Source: Parasediminibacterium sp046546515 (lineage in GTDB: Bacteria; Bacteroidota; Bacteroidia; Chitinophagales; Chitinophagaceae). From it: a stretch of 64,000 bases of DNA. The DNA is taken from assembly GCF_046546515.1 (NCBI RefSeq), contig NZ_JBKHKJ010000017.1:1-64000 (forward strand), read 5' to 3'. The number at the start of each line of letters is the position of its first letter. Position 1 is the stretch's first letter. Both the position numbers and the translations under genes were made by a program. Below, piece after piece: positions 36,285-44,213 of the stretch. The notes under the pieces were generated by a model. The model was not told where the DNA came from. It saw only the letters and a program-made list of their open reading frames with translations, and did not search any database.

Positions 36285-36920
36285 TCAAGGTGCCAAGCGC
36301 TCTATTGTCCAACTATTGCCTTGCTGCAAACTATATAGCAGCCTGTCGTGCAGCCTGTTGCTCCTGCCCTGCCAAAATTCTATGCTTTTGGGTTTTACAA
36401 TATAGCCTCCCCAATGCGGCGGGCGAGGCACCGTTTCGCCAAACTGCTGCTTGTATTGTTGCTCATTCTGTTCCAGTACCTCACGGCTATCAATAATAGT
36501 GCTTTGTGGTGAGCTCCATGCGCCGATACGGCTACCCACAGGGCGGCTAAAAAAATAATTGTCGCTCGTTTTGGTGTCTGTTTTTTGCACGGTACCTATT
36601 ATATTCACCTGCCGTTCTAATTCTTTCCAAAAAAACAACAAGGAAACATGGTTGTTTTCGGCCATTTGCAGCCCTTTCCTACTATTGTAATTGGTGAAAA
36701 ATATAAAACCATTAGCATCAAAGCCCTTTAGCAATACAATGCGTGAGGTGGGTACCCCCTCCTTTGATGCAGTGGCCAACACCATGGCATTTACTTCCTC
36801 AATATTGCTTTTTACTGCCTCTTCCCACCATTGCGAGAATTGCTCAATGGCATTTTTTGCCACGCCCGTTTCGTCTAACGCCTCTAGCTTATAATCTTTT
36901 CTTATGCCAGCTATGTCCAT
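36285..36920 (-). CDS. pdxH: Pyridoxamine 5'-phosphate oxidase
   Basis: A 211-residue FMN enzyme making pyridoxal 5'-phosphate from PNP or PMP. Hallmarks: PTSRIVLLKGFDANGFIFFT (FMN binding), SRKGLQMAENN, and the C-terminal EFWQGRSNRLHDR substrate motif. Length is normal. Promoter TACCTTTG lies 20 bp upstream. Confidence 0.96.
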   Translation of the reverse strand: MDIAGIRKDYKLEALDETGVAKNAIEQFSQWWEEAVKSNIEEVNAMVLATASKEGVPTSRIVLLKGFDANGFIFFTNYNSRKGLQMAENNHVSLLFFWKELERQVNIIGTVQKTDTKTSDNYFFSRPVGSRIGAWSSPQSTIIDSREVLEQNEQQYKQQFGETVPRPPHWGGYIVKPKSIEFWQGRSNRLHDRLLYSLQQGNSWTIERLAP

Positions 36921-36939
36921 ACCAAATTAATTTTATGGA

Positions 36940-36947
36940 CAAAGGTA
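36940..36947 (-). promoter_or_regulatory. -7 box TACCTTTG of pdxH
   Basis: Exact TAnnTTTG on the minus strand, 19 bp before the ATG, giving a short leader. Confidence 0.45.
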
Positions 36948-36984
36948 TGGAGTGGTGAGAAGTGAGTGGTTAGTATAACACTTT

Positions 36985-37520
36985 GGGGGCAAAAAAATTT
37001 TTCGCTTTTTAGTAAAAATTCACCTTAGCAGACCCCAATTCCGACCCGACCTTACTCATCCTAAAAGGTCGCAACGAGCTCTTGCATGGAAGAGGGTGCA
37101 AAAAGGTGTAGGGCAAACCAGGACAGTTGTATATTTTTTATACTATTATTGTACTAAGTTTTTTTATTAAAATAGTTTCAGTTTTGCCATTTTTGATCTT
37201 CTTTGCCGATCCAGATTTTTTTTTAAAATCCTCATTTCTTTTGTAATCGATTGATTATCAATTAACATTATAAAATTTTTAGTAGAAAAAAAGTATCATT
37301 TATGCTAATTTTACTATCATTTACTGATAATTTATTGATAGGAAACTGATAGTAAACTAATCATTTTATGATAATAAAGTGATAAGGAATTATAATACCC
37401 TAATTTTTAAAAACCACTATTTTAATATTAGTAAAAAAAGAACTACGATACTGCTACTGGCACACTAGCTTTGTAAAGGCTTTGTATCAGGTGCATTTAT
37501 ACATCAAAGATAAGGTTTTT
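36985..37520. repeat. Non-coding element E4 with 11-bp array
   Basis: Related to E2a (29480-29995) in block order: TTTTTAGTAAAAATTCACC at the left, AAAATAGTTTCAGTT (37170), GATTGATTATCAATTAACA (37247), the array, then ACTATTTTAATATTAGTAAA (37418) and GTATCAGGTGCATTTATA. An inverted repeat TATTAAAATAG (37165-37175) / CTATTTTAATA (37419-37429) encloses the array. Confidence 0.7.
37292..37390. repeat. 11-bp imperfect tandem array (TGATAATnnAn type)
   Basis: Nine units of exactly 11 bp, for example TGATAATTTAT, TGATAGGAAAC, TGATAGTAAAC, TGATAATAAAG. Unit type resembles the array at 14411, while the flanks resemble those of E2a. Confidence 0.85.
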
Positions 37521-37640
37521 TACAAATTAGGACATCTTTCAGGACAAATCAAAAAAAGGCAGCCAAAGCGATTTTTTTTATGTATAGGTAATCAGTAGTA
37601 AGTATGCAGACATAATTAAGTTAATACTATTTATTTTAGA

Positions 37641-37680
37641 GACCTCACCCCAACCCCTCTCCGAAGGAGAGGGGCAAGAA
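37641..37680. repeat. CTCACCCCAACCCC-type palindromic repeat
   Basis: GACCTCACCCCAACCCCTCT then CCGAAGGAGAGGGGCAAGAA, a hairpin of CCCCTCTCC / GGAGAGGGG. Related copies at about 14186-14245 and 42589-42672. This type is widespread across bacteria. Confidence 0.8.
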
Positions 37681-37750
37681 CGAAACCCTCTTAGAATTAT
37701 ATCAAGATAATTATGGCTTATTACTTATGAGTTTACAAGTAGTTTTGTGC

Positions 37751-38050
37751 ATGGCCAATAATACTTCGCAGCATATACTCGGCACCGCTACTAACCTATT
37801 GGGATTCTGCCTTTTTGTTATCACCTCCTTTCACGTTTCCAATACTGCCGATAGCAGTATTATCGATGAGTTTACATCGGTAATTACCCTGCTGCTCACC
37901 TTTTCCTGTATTTTTTCTTTCATTTCTATCCGTACAAGCAACGAAACCAAAGAAAGGCGTTTTGAAGCCATTGCAGACTACTTGTTTATTGTTTCACTGA
38001 TTGGCGTATTGGTGATTATCATGCTGCTAGTCTTTAAATTTATTAAATAA
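37751..38050 (+). CDS. Small membrane protein of unknown function
   Basis: A 99-residue protein with three hydrophobic segments (about residues 15-28, 40-60 and 76-97) and a short basic loop TSNETKERRFE between the second and third. Start MANNTSQHILGTATN at 37751 is preferred; an in-frame upstream start at 37727 adds eight residues. I do not recognise the family. A perfect terminator follows directly. Confidence 0.6.
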   Translation: MANNTSQHILGTATNLLGFCLFVITSFHVSNTADSSIIDEFTSVITLLLTFSCIFSFISIRTSNETKERRFEAIADYLFIVSLIGVLVIIMLLVFKFIK

Positions 38051-38052
38051 AC

Positions 38053-38088
38053 AAAGGCATCGTAAAGGTTCGCCTTTACGATGCCTTT
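38053..38088. terminator. Terminator with perfect 16-bp stem
   Basis: AAAGGCATCGTAAAGG and its exact complement around a TTCG tetraloop, 2 bp after the stop codon. Lies between convergent genes and can serve both. Confidence 0.92.
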
Positions 38089-38098
38089 ATTTCATAAC

Positions 38099-39124
38099 TC
38101 ATAATTCCTTTTTCACCCACTTGCTTACTGCGTTTACCCACAAAGGGTCTGTGTTTAAACAAGGTATCATCTGGTATGTTTCCCCACCGGCGGCCAAAAA
38201 ATCTTCCTTACCACGGATGGCTATTTCTTCCAGCGTTTCTAGGCAGTCGCTTACAAAAGCCGGGCAAATAATCAATAGTTTTTTTATCCCTTCTTTTGGC
38301 ATATCTGATAGGCGGAAGTCGGTATAGGGTTTCAGCCAAGGGTCGCGGCCAAGCCTAGACTGAAAAGAATAACTATATTTTTCCTTTGGCAAACCTAATG
38401 CTTCTGCGGTTAAAGCCGTTGTGGCAAGACACTGGTGGCGGTAGCAGGTTTCGTGTGCTACCGATGGATTGTTACAACAGTCGGCAGCTTGCAGGCAATG
38501 CTGCTTAGTGGGGTCTGTTTTTAGCAAATGCCTTTCGGGTATGCCATGGTAGCTGAACAAGATATGGTCGAAATCCTGGTTTAAGTAGGGCTTAATATGT
38601 TCAGCAAACGCATGGATATAATCGGGGTTGTTATAATAAGGCTTGACGGTAGTTAATGAAAACTTGTACCCTTGTTTTTTATGCACTTCCTTCATGTAAT
38701 CTACAGCAGTTTCGTAGCTGCTCATGGCGTAATGGGGGTAGAGGGGCATCAGCACCACTTCCTCAATGGAAGGATGTTCCTTTATTAATTTATCATAAGC
38801 ATACTGCGGGGTGGGGTTGCCATATCGCATGGCTATTTCCACGGGTTCCGGTATTTGTTGCTGCACGGCTTGTTGCAGTTGCTTGGTGAGTTGTATCAAA
38901 GGCGAGCCCTCTTTCCACCAGATGGTGCGGTAGGCTTCAGCACTTTTGGGTGCCCTAAGCGGCACGATGATGCCCCTAACCAGCAGCAAACGGGCTATAT
39001 AAGGAGTGTCAATTACCTTTTCATCCATCAAAAATTCCGCAAGGTATTTCCTTACATCCTTTGTTGCCGTTGAGTCTGGCGACCCAAGGTTCATCAAAAT
39101 AATCCCACGTTTTACTGTACCCAT
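38099..39124 (-). CDS. hemH: Ferrochelatase
   Basis: A 341-residue ferrochelatase inserting Fe(II) into the porphyrin ring, the last step of heme synthesis. Start GIILMNLGSPDSTATKDV, catalytic His in FSYHGIPERH, and the C-terminal conserved Glu region CLETLEEIAIRGKE. Cys-rich stretch HCLQAADCCNN and CYRHQC lies mid-protein; whether it binds a cluster is open. Divergent from hemA, so hem genes flank a shared control region of about 300 bp. Confidence 0.96.
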   Translation of the reverse strand: MGTVKRGIILMNLGSPDSTATKDVRKYLAEFLMDEKVIDTPYIARLLLVRGIIVPLRAPKSAEAYRTIWWKEGSPLIQLTKQLQQAVQQQIPEPVEIAMRYGNPTPQYAYDKLIKEHPSIEEVVLMPLYPHYAMSSYETAVDYMKEVHKKQGYKFSLTTVKPYYNNPDYIHAFAEHIKPYLNQDFDHILFSYHGIPERHLLKTDPTKQHCLQAADCCNNPSVAHETCYRHQCLATTALTAEALGLPKEKYSYSFQSRLGRDPWLKPYTDFRLSDMPKEGIKKLLIICPAFVSDCLETLEEIAIRGKEDFLAAGGETYQMIPCLNTDPLWVNAVSKWVKKEL

Positions 39125-39140
39125 ATTTTTTTCTATTTTA

Positions 39141-39148
39141 CAAATGTA
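39141..39148 (-). promoter_or_regulatory. -7 box TACATTTG of hemH
   Basis: Exact match on the minus strand, 16 bp before the ATG at 39124. Confidence 0.45.
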
Positions 39149-39369
39149 ATATGTCTGAACCTGGATTTAAAGGATTGAGGGGATTAAATGGAATTTAATG
39201 TTTGATAGCGTTAAATAAAATGTACGGATTGAAATAAGTTCTGGTTTTAAGTACAACTTTCCCACTTTTTCCCTGCTTGCCTCTTGCCTTTTCATCTTTC
39301 TCAATTAAACATGACACAAAAATGACACAAGCATGATTAAAATCATAAGAATGTGGAAACCGACAAGGC

Positions 39370-39377
39370 TACATTTG
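39370..39377 (+). promoter_or_regulatory. -7 box TACATTTG of hemA
   Basis: Exact match 43 bp before the ATG at 39421. Confidence 0.5.
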
Positions 39378-39420
39378 CGTAATTCTTTATAGCCCCCTCC
39401 TTAAAACAGGCTATTGACTT

Positions 39421-40632
39421 ATGACTGGACATCTATTTTTTGCTGCAGGGATCAATTACAAAAAAACAGAAGCATCTATCAGAGGGCAATTTGCTGTCGG
39501 TACGGAGCAATACCTTTCTTTAATAGAGGGTGCCAAACAAGCAGGCATATCAGAAGTATTGGTGATTAGCACTTGCAATAGGACAGAAATTTACGGGTTG
39601 GCCACTTCTGCAAAAGCCTTGACCCAATTATTATGTTCTACTACAACGGGTGATATAGACACATTCAACCGCCTTTCTTATACCAAAAAAGGTGCTGAGG
39701 CAATTACACACTTATTTTCTGTGGGGGCGGGTTTAGATTCACAAATATTAGGCGACTATGAAATAATTGGCCAGATAAAACAGGCTTTCAAATTTTCTAA
39801 GGAGCATGGTGGAATAGGGAGTTTTATGGAACGGTTGGTAAACTCCGTGATACAAGCATCTAAAAGCATCAAAAACAATACTGCTCTTAGTGGCGGCACT
39901 GTGTCTGTTGCGTTTGCAGCCATACAGTTTTTAAAAGAGAACGTTGTAGATATCAGCGACAAGAAAATATTGTTGCTAGGTACAGGTAAAATTGGCCGGA
40001 ACACTTGTAAGAATGTGGTGGATTACCTAAACAACACCAATATTACCCTCATTAACCGCACTGCAGACAAAGCAAAAGAATTGGCCGATGAGCTAAACCT
40101 AAAAGTAGGCTCGTATGAATTGATAGAACATGAAATACAAGCGGCTGACATAATTATTGTGGCTACCAATGCTGCTACCCCTATTATCCACAAAGCACAT
40201 TTTTCGAATGGGAATGCGAAAGTATTGATTGATTTATCTATACCTAATAATATAGCTCCAGATTGTAAGTCATTGGCACATATAACACTGGTTAATGTAG
40301 ATGATTTAGCTAAAATAAACGATGCCACCTTACAAAAAAGGATGGCAGAGGTACCTAAAGCGAAAGCAATAATTGCAGAACACATTACTGAGTTTAATGA
40401 ATGGCAAGAAATGCGCAAAAACGTGCCTGTTATAAAAGCGGTAAAAAGCAAATTGCTAGAAATGCAAGATTGCACCTTGTTCAATACCTACTACACTACC
40501 CAAAGCAATGCCGTGGGAGTTGACCATCATGTTAAAATACAAAAGGTAATCAATAACATGGCGGCTAATATGCGGAAGGAAAGAAAAGGCGGCTGCAACT
40601 TTATAGAAGCCATTAATGAATTTATTGCGTAA
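39421..40632 (+). CDS. hemA: Glutamyl-tRNA reductase
   Basis: A 403-residue NADPH enzyme reducing glutamyl-tRNA to glutamate-1-semialdehyde, the first committed step of C5 tetrapyrrole synthesis. Catalytic Cys52 in ISTCNRTEIYG, HLFSVGAGLDSQILGD near 100, Rossmann motif LLGTGKIGR near 185, and a C-terminal dimerisation helix region. Length slightly short of the 410-430 norm. First gene of the plus-strand heme cluster; 224 bp separate it from hemC. Confidence 0.95.
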   Translation: MTGHLFFAAGINYKKTEASIRGQFAVGTEQYLSLIEGAKQAGISEVLVISTCNRTEIYGLATSAKALTQLLCSTTTGDIDTFNRLSYTKKGAEAITHLFSVGAGLDSQILGDYEIIGQIKQAFKFSKEHGGIGSFMERLVNSVIQASKSIKNNTALSGGTVSVAFAAIQFLKENVVDISDKKILLLGTGKIGRNTCKNVVDYLNNTNITLINRTADKAKELADELNLKVGSYELIEHEIQAADIIIVATNAATPIIHKAHFSNGNAKVLIDLSIPNNIAPDCKSLAHITLVNVDDLAKINDATLQKRMAEVPKAKAIIAEHITEFNEWQEMRKNVPVIKAVKSKLLEMQDCTLFNTYYTTQSNAVGVDHHVKIQKVINNMAANMRKERKGGCNFIEAINEFIA

Positions 40633-40856
40633 AGCTTGCAAAACCCCCTGCGCTACACCCCTCCGCCCCTAAAGAATACCGTGTACACATCTCAGTTTTG
40701 ATTGAAGCGGATGGCTTAACCGCAGAGAAGGCGCAAAGAGAAGGATAACCACCCCGGTCTACGGCCAACCCTCGAGAAGGAATAGGAAAGCCTCCGATTA
40801 TTGAATAGATGGCTTTATTGGACATTCAACTTAAACCCTATCATTGATTCTTCATC
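40633..40856. other. Intergenic region between hemA and hemC
   Basis: 224 bp with CCGCAGAGAAGGCGCAAAGAG at 40721-40741 (an arm of the dispersed repeat). No gene. Confidence 0.5.
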
Positions 40857-41837
40857 ATGCAAAAAGTAATTCGCATCGGTACCCGTGAAAGCCAGTTGGC
40901 TGTATGGCAGGCAACGCTAGTGCAGAGCCTGCTGAAAGATAATGGCTACAATGCTGAATTGGTATATATAAAAAGCGAAGGTGATATAGACTTGGTTACA
41001 CCCCTTTATGAAATGGGTGTTCAAGGTGTATTTACCCGCAGCTTGGATATTGCCTTGCTAAGCAATAAAATAGACATTGCCGTGCACTCCATGAAAGACG
41101 TACCAACGCAATTGCCTAAAGGCATTGTACAAAGTGCGGTATTGAAGAGGGCTAGTTATAAGGATATATTGGTAAGGCGTGAGGCATTAGGCGTAAGGCA
41201 TAAGGAAGAAGAAGAATTGAATAGTCCTTTCTCTCTTACTGGTGATGACTTACGCCTTACCCCTTACGCCTCACGCCTAGTCATCGCTACAAGCAGTATC
41301 CGCAGGAAGGCGCAATGGTTGCACAGATACCCTAATCATGCCATAGAGAATTTACGGGGCAATGTAAATACCCGATTGCGGAAAGTAGAGGAGAGCAACT
41401 GGCATGGAGCTATTTTTGCTGCTGCGGGGTTGGAAAGGATTAATTTAAGGCCTGAGAACAGCATAGATTTAGACTGGATGTTACCCGCCCCTGCGCAAGG
41501 TGCTATTATGGTGGTTTGTAAAGAAGGGGATAGTTATAGTTTGGAAGCCTGCAAACACTTCAACGATACGGATACGGCCATTTGTACCAAAATAGAAAGG
41601 GATTTCTTAAGGGTATTGTTAGGTGGATGCTCCACCCCTATCAGCGCATTGGCAGAGATAAAAGACAATGGCATTTACTTTAGGGGAAATGTTGTGGCTA
41701 CAGACGGGTCTGAGAAAGCGGAGGTAGAGCAAACCATCGCTTTTGAGGATGCAGCAAACGGTGGGGCATTAGCGGCAAAAACTCTTTTAGACAATGGTGG
41801 GCAGGCCATAATAGACAAAATAAATAATGCGAAATAA
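40857..41837 (+). CDS. hemC: Hydroxymethylbilane synthase
   Basis: A 326-residue porphobilinogen deaminase polymerising four PBG. Start IRIGTRESQLAVWQA, AVHSMKDVPTQLP, ATSSIRRKAQWLHRYPN, and the dipyrromethane Cys in LGGCSTPISA near 258 are all present. Residues about 106-141 are an insertion relative to the family, between KDILVRRE and LVIATSSIRRK; its DNA is a palindrome (41173-41280). The reading frame stays open through it, so the protein is probably functional with an extra surface loop. Overlaps hemD by 11 bp. Confidence 0.95.
   Translation: MQKVIRIGTRESQLAVWQATLVQSLLKDNGYNAELVYIKSEGDIDLVTPLYEMGVQGVFTRSLDIALLSNKIDIAVHSMKDVPTQLPKGIVQSAVLKRASYKDILVRREALGVRHKEEEELNSPFSLTGDDLRLTPYASRLVIATSSIRRKAQWLHRYPNHAIENLRGNVNTRLRKVEESNWHGAIFAAAGLERINLRPENSIDLDWMLPAPAQGAIMVVCKEGDSYSLEACKHFNDTDTAICTKIERDFLRVLLGGCSTPISALAEIKDNGIYFRGNVVATDGSEKAEVEQTIAFEDAANGGALAAKTLLDNGGQAIIDKINNAK
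41173..41280. repeat. Palindromic element inserted in frame in hemC
   Basis: Left arm AGGCGTGAGGCATTAGGCGT (41175 on) continuing to AAGGCATAAGG, right arm CTTACGCCTTACCCCTTACG (41249 on) continuing to CCTCACGCCTA. About 26 of 30 positions are complementary, with a 43-bp centre. Length of about 105 bp is a multiple of three and opens no stop. Confidence 0.8.
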
Positions 41838-42546
41838 CCCCATCCAAATATTAAGTACCCGGCCTTTAGCACCGCAACTATTGCAAGAAGCAGCTTCCGA
41901 AAATGTATGGATAGACTGTGTTTCTTTTATTGAGACTTCGGTAAATATTTCCCCGCAGGTAAAGGATAGGATCAAGCAATTAGCAGCAGAAAAAACAGCA
42001 GTAGTATTTACCAGCATGAATGCAGCAGAAGCAGTTATTGCAAGTTTGGATGGCACAAAGCCTGAATGGGATATTTATTGTATGGGTGGTACTACCAAAA
42101 CAATTGTAAAAGAACATTTTGGGGATGATTCTATAAAAGGAACCGGAAAAGATGCTGTTTCGCTGGCACAAACCCTTATAGATAACCCAGCAAAGGAAGC
42201 TGTATTTTTTTGTGGCAATATAAGAAGGGATGAATTACCCCAACTACTAAGCACCCATCAAGTAGATTTGGAAGAAATAGTAGTTTATGCCACAGAAGCC
42301 ACCCCCATTTTGATTGACAAGAAATATGATGGCATTTTATTTTATAGCCCAAGTGCTGTGGAAAGTTTTTTTTCCATCAACACAGTTGATACAAGTACTA
42401 TTTTATTTGCCATAGGCAATACTACTGCAAAAACAATAGCCAACTATTCTGGCAATACAGTTGTTGTTAGTGATTCGCCAGATAAGGATAGCTTGGCAAG
42501 AAAGGCGGTTGGGCATTTTGCCCCTATCCACACCCCTATCCCCTAA
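41827..42546 (+). CDS. hemD: Uroporphyrinogen-III synthase
   Basis: A 239-residue HEM4 protein in the heme operon, overlapping hemC by 11 bp (start ATG 41827). Lobe one AVVFTSMNAAEAVIASL, lobe two YDGILFYSPSAVESFFS and FAIGNTTAKTIANYSGN. It should cyclise hydroxymethylbilane to uroporphyrinogen III. Its last residues (APIHTPIP) are read from a GGGG/CCCC-rich intergenic repeat, so the C-terminus may have been extended by repeat insertion. A second HEM4 gene is at 22518. Confidence 0.9.
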   Translation: MRNNPIQILSTRPLAPQLLQEAASENVWIDCVSFIETSVNISPQVKDRIKQLAAEKTAVVFTSMNAAEAVIASLDGTKPEWDIYCMGGTTKTIVKEHFGDDSIKGTGKDAVSLAQTLIDNPAKEAVFFCGNIRRDELPQLLSTHQVDLEEIVVYATEATPILIDKKYDGILFYSPSAVESFFSINTVDTSTILFAIGNTTAKTIANYSGNTVVVSDSPDKDSLARKAVGHFAPIHTPIP

Positions 42547-42586
42547 AGGGGGAATAGGAGGAGACCTAAGCGCATCATTAACCGGA

Positions 42587-42672
42587 GAGTGAGACCTCAC
42601 CCCCAACCCGACCTCACCCCAGCCCTCTCCAAGGGAGAGGGGGCAAGAACAAAGGAGAGGGGCAAGAAGACA
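42587..42672. repeat. CTCACCCC-type palindromic repeats
   Basis: Two adjacent copies of GACCTCACCCC... followed by CTCTCCAAGGGAGAGGGGGC and AAAGGAGAGGGGCAAGAAG. Fills most of the hemD-hemE gap. Confidence 0.75.
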
Positions 42673-42712
42673 AACAACTCATCATTCATAACTTATAATT
42701 CATAACTCAAAA

Positions 42713-43738
42713 GTGCTACAGAACGATTTATTATTACGGACATTAAGGGGCGAACCGACAGAAAGAGTACCCGTGTGGATGATGCGTCAGGCTGGTAGGT
42801 ATTTGCCAGAGTACATGGCCATCAAGAACAAATATGGCTTTTTTGAAAGGTGCCAGACACCAGAACTAGCAGCCGCCATAACGATACAACCAGTGGATAT
42901 TGTGGGGGTGGATGCCGCCATTTTATTTTCGGATATATTGGTAGTGCCGCAAGCAATGGGTCTCGAGGTGCAGTTGATAGAAAGCAAAGGCCCAATATTG
43001 CCTAACCCAATAGCAACTGTTGCCGATTTACAAAGGGTGCGTGTGCCTGATGTGCAGGAATCGCTGGGTTATGTATTTGAAGCTTTGAAATTAATTAAAC
43101 AAGAACTGAATGGCCGTGTACCACTCATTGGTTTTGCGGGTGCACCTTGGACATTGCTATGTTATATGGTAGAAGGCAAAGGCTCAAAAACCTTTGACAA
43201 GGCAAAAGAGTTCTGCTATACCCAGCCAGCGTTGGCACACACGCTACTGCAAATGATTACAGATACTACGATCGCCTACCTGAAAGCACAAGCTAAAGCC
43301 GGGGCTGATGTAGTACAGATTTTTGATAGCTGGGGCGGCTTGCTTAGCCCACACGATTTTGAAACCTATTCTTTATATTATATACGCCAGATAGTTGCTG
43401 CATTGAAAGATGAGGTATTAACCATTGTATTTGCCAAAGGTGCATGGCAAAGCCTAGATGCAATGGCAGCCACAGGAGCAGCAGGATTGGGTATAGACTG
43501 GTGTATCAAACCTGCTACGGCAAGGCAGTTTGTAGGAGATAACATTACCCTCCAAGGCAATTTCGACCCTGCAAAATTATTAGCTCCAATACCAGTCATT
43601 AAAAAAGAAGTGACAGAAATGTTGCAAGCTTTTGGCAAGGGCAGGTATGTAGCCAACCTTGGGCATGGAATTTTGCCACATGTACCAGTAGACCATGCTA
43701 AGGCGTTTGTGGATACGGTGAAGGAGTATAAGTGGTAA
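42713..43738 (+). CDS. hemE: Uroporphyrinogen decarboxylase
   Basis: A 341-residue enzyme removing four acetate carboxyls to make coproporphyrinogen III. Signature PVWMMRQAGRYLPEY near residue 21, GFAGAPWTLLCYMVEG near 140, DSWGG near 205 and a terminal HGILPHVPVDH. Starts at GTG 42713, directly followed by LQNDLLLRTLRGE as usual. Length normal. Confidence 0.96.
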   Translation: MLQNDLLLRTLRGEPTERVPVWMMRQAGRYLPEYMAIKNKYGFFERCQTPELAAAITIQPVDIVGVDAAILFSDILVVPQAMGLEVQLIESKGPILPNPIATVADLQRVRVPDVQESLGYVFEALKLIKQELNGRVPLIGFAGAPWTLLCYMVEGKGSKTFDKAKEFCYTQPALAHTLLQMITDTTIAYLKAQAKAGADVVQIFDSWGGLLSPHDFETYSLYYIRQIVAALKDEVLTIVFAKGAWQSLDAMAATGAAGLGIDWCIKPATARQFVGDNITLQGNFDPAKLLAPIPVIKKEVTEMLQAFGKGRYVANLGHGILPHVPVDHAKAFVDTVKEYKW

Positions 43739-43821
43739 CAACGAGTTGCTCATTTAAGTTAATCCTTACCTAATTTTATTGAAATATGCAAACCGTTTCA
43801 TGAAATAAAACAGTTTAGGTT

Positions 43822-44212
43822 ATGCAAGTACCTGAAAACAAATACGACTCCCTTATACAACAAATAGGCCTTTTGCTAAAAGAGGGCAGGCAAAAAGCTG
43901 CCCAGTCTATCAATACTATTTTAGTACAAACCTATTGGGAGATTGGGAAGCATATTGTTGAATTTGAACAAGGTGGCAAACAAAAGGCTGAGTATGGAGC
44001 GCAGTTATTAGATAAATTATCAAAAGACTTGAGCCTGATGTATGGCAAAGGTTTTGGCAGATCTAATCTAATTTATATCAGACGGTTTTATATCAGTTTC
44101 CAAATAAGTGGGACAGTGTCCCACTTATTTATGTGGAGCCATTAAATACCAATTATATCTTCCCAACAAAGAGGAGCTGGAACAGCAACTCTCTACACTA
44201 ATTGAAGAATAA
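43822..44212 (+). pseudogene. DUF1016 (YhcG-type) nuclease gene, internally deleted
   Basis: The frame 43822-44145 encodes the N-terminal DUF1016_N domain (LIQQIGLLLKEGRQKAAQSI, TYWEIGKHIVEFEQGG, YGKGFGRSNLIYIRRFY) up to the conserved WSH. A stop follows, and 44144-44212 in another frame reads KYQLYLPNKEELEQQLSTLI-EE, the characteristic C-terminus of the same family. The PD-(D/E)XK middle of about 200 codons is missing. A decayed gene inserted between hemE and hemF. Confidence 0.8.
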
Positions 44213-44213
44213 A

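Larger units (their letters stand above)
39125..39420. other. Divergent hemH-hemA control region
   Basis: 296 bp between divergent heme genes, with a -7 box on each strand (39141-39148 minus, 39370-39377 plus). A direct repeat ATGACACAAAAATGACACAA (39311-39330) occurs in the middle and could be an operator; no known regulator site was recognised. Confidence 0.5.

Noticed and set aside
14186..42672. CTCACCCCAACCCC hairpins as a novel element
   Set aside because: This repeat type is common in many unrelated bacteria; listed as repeats only.
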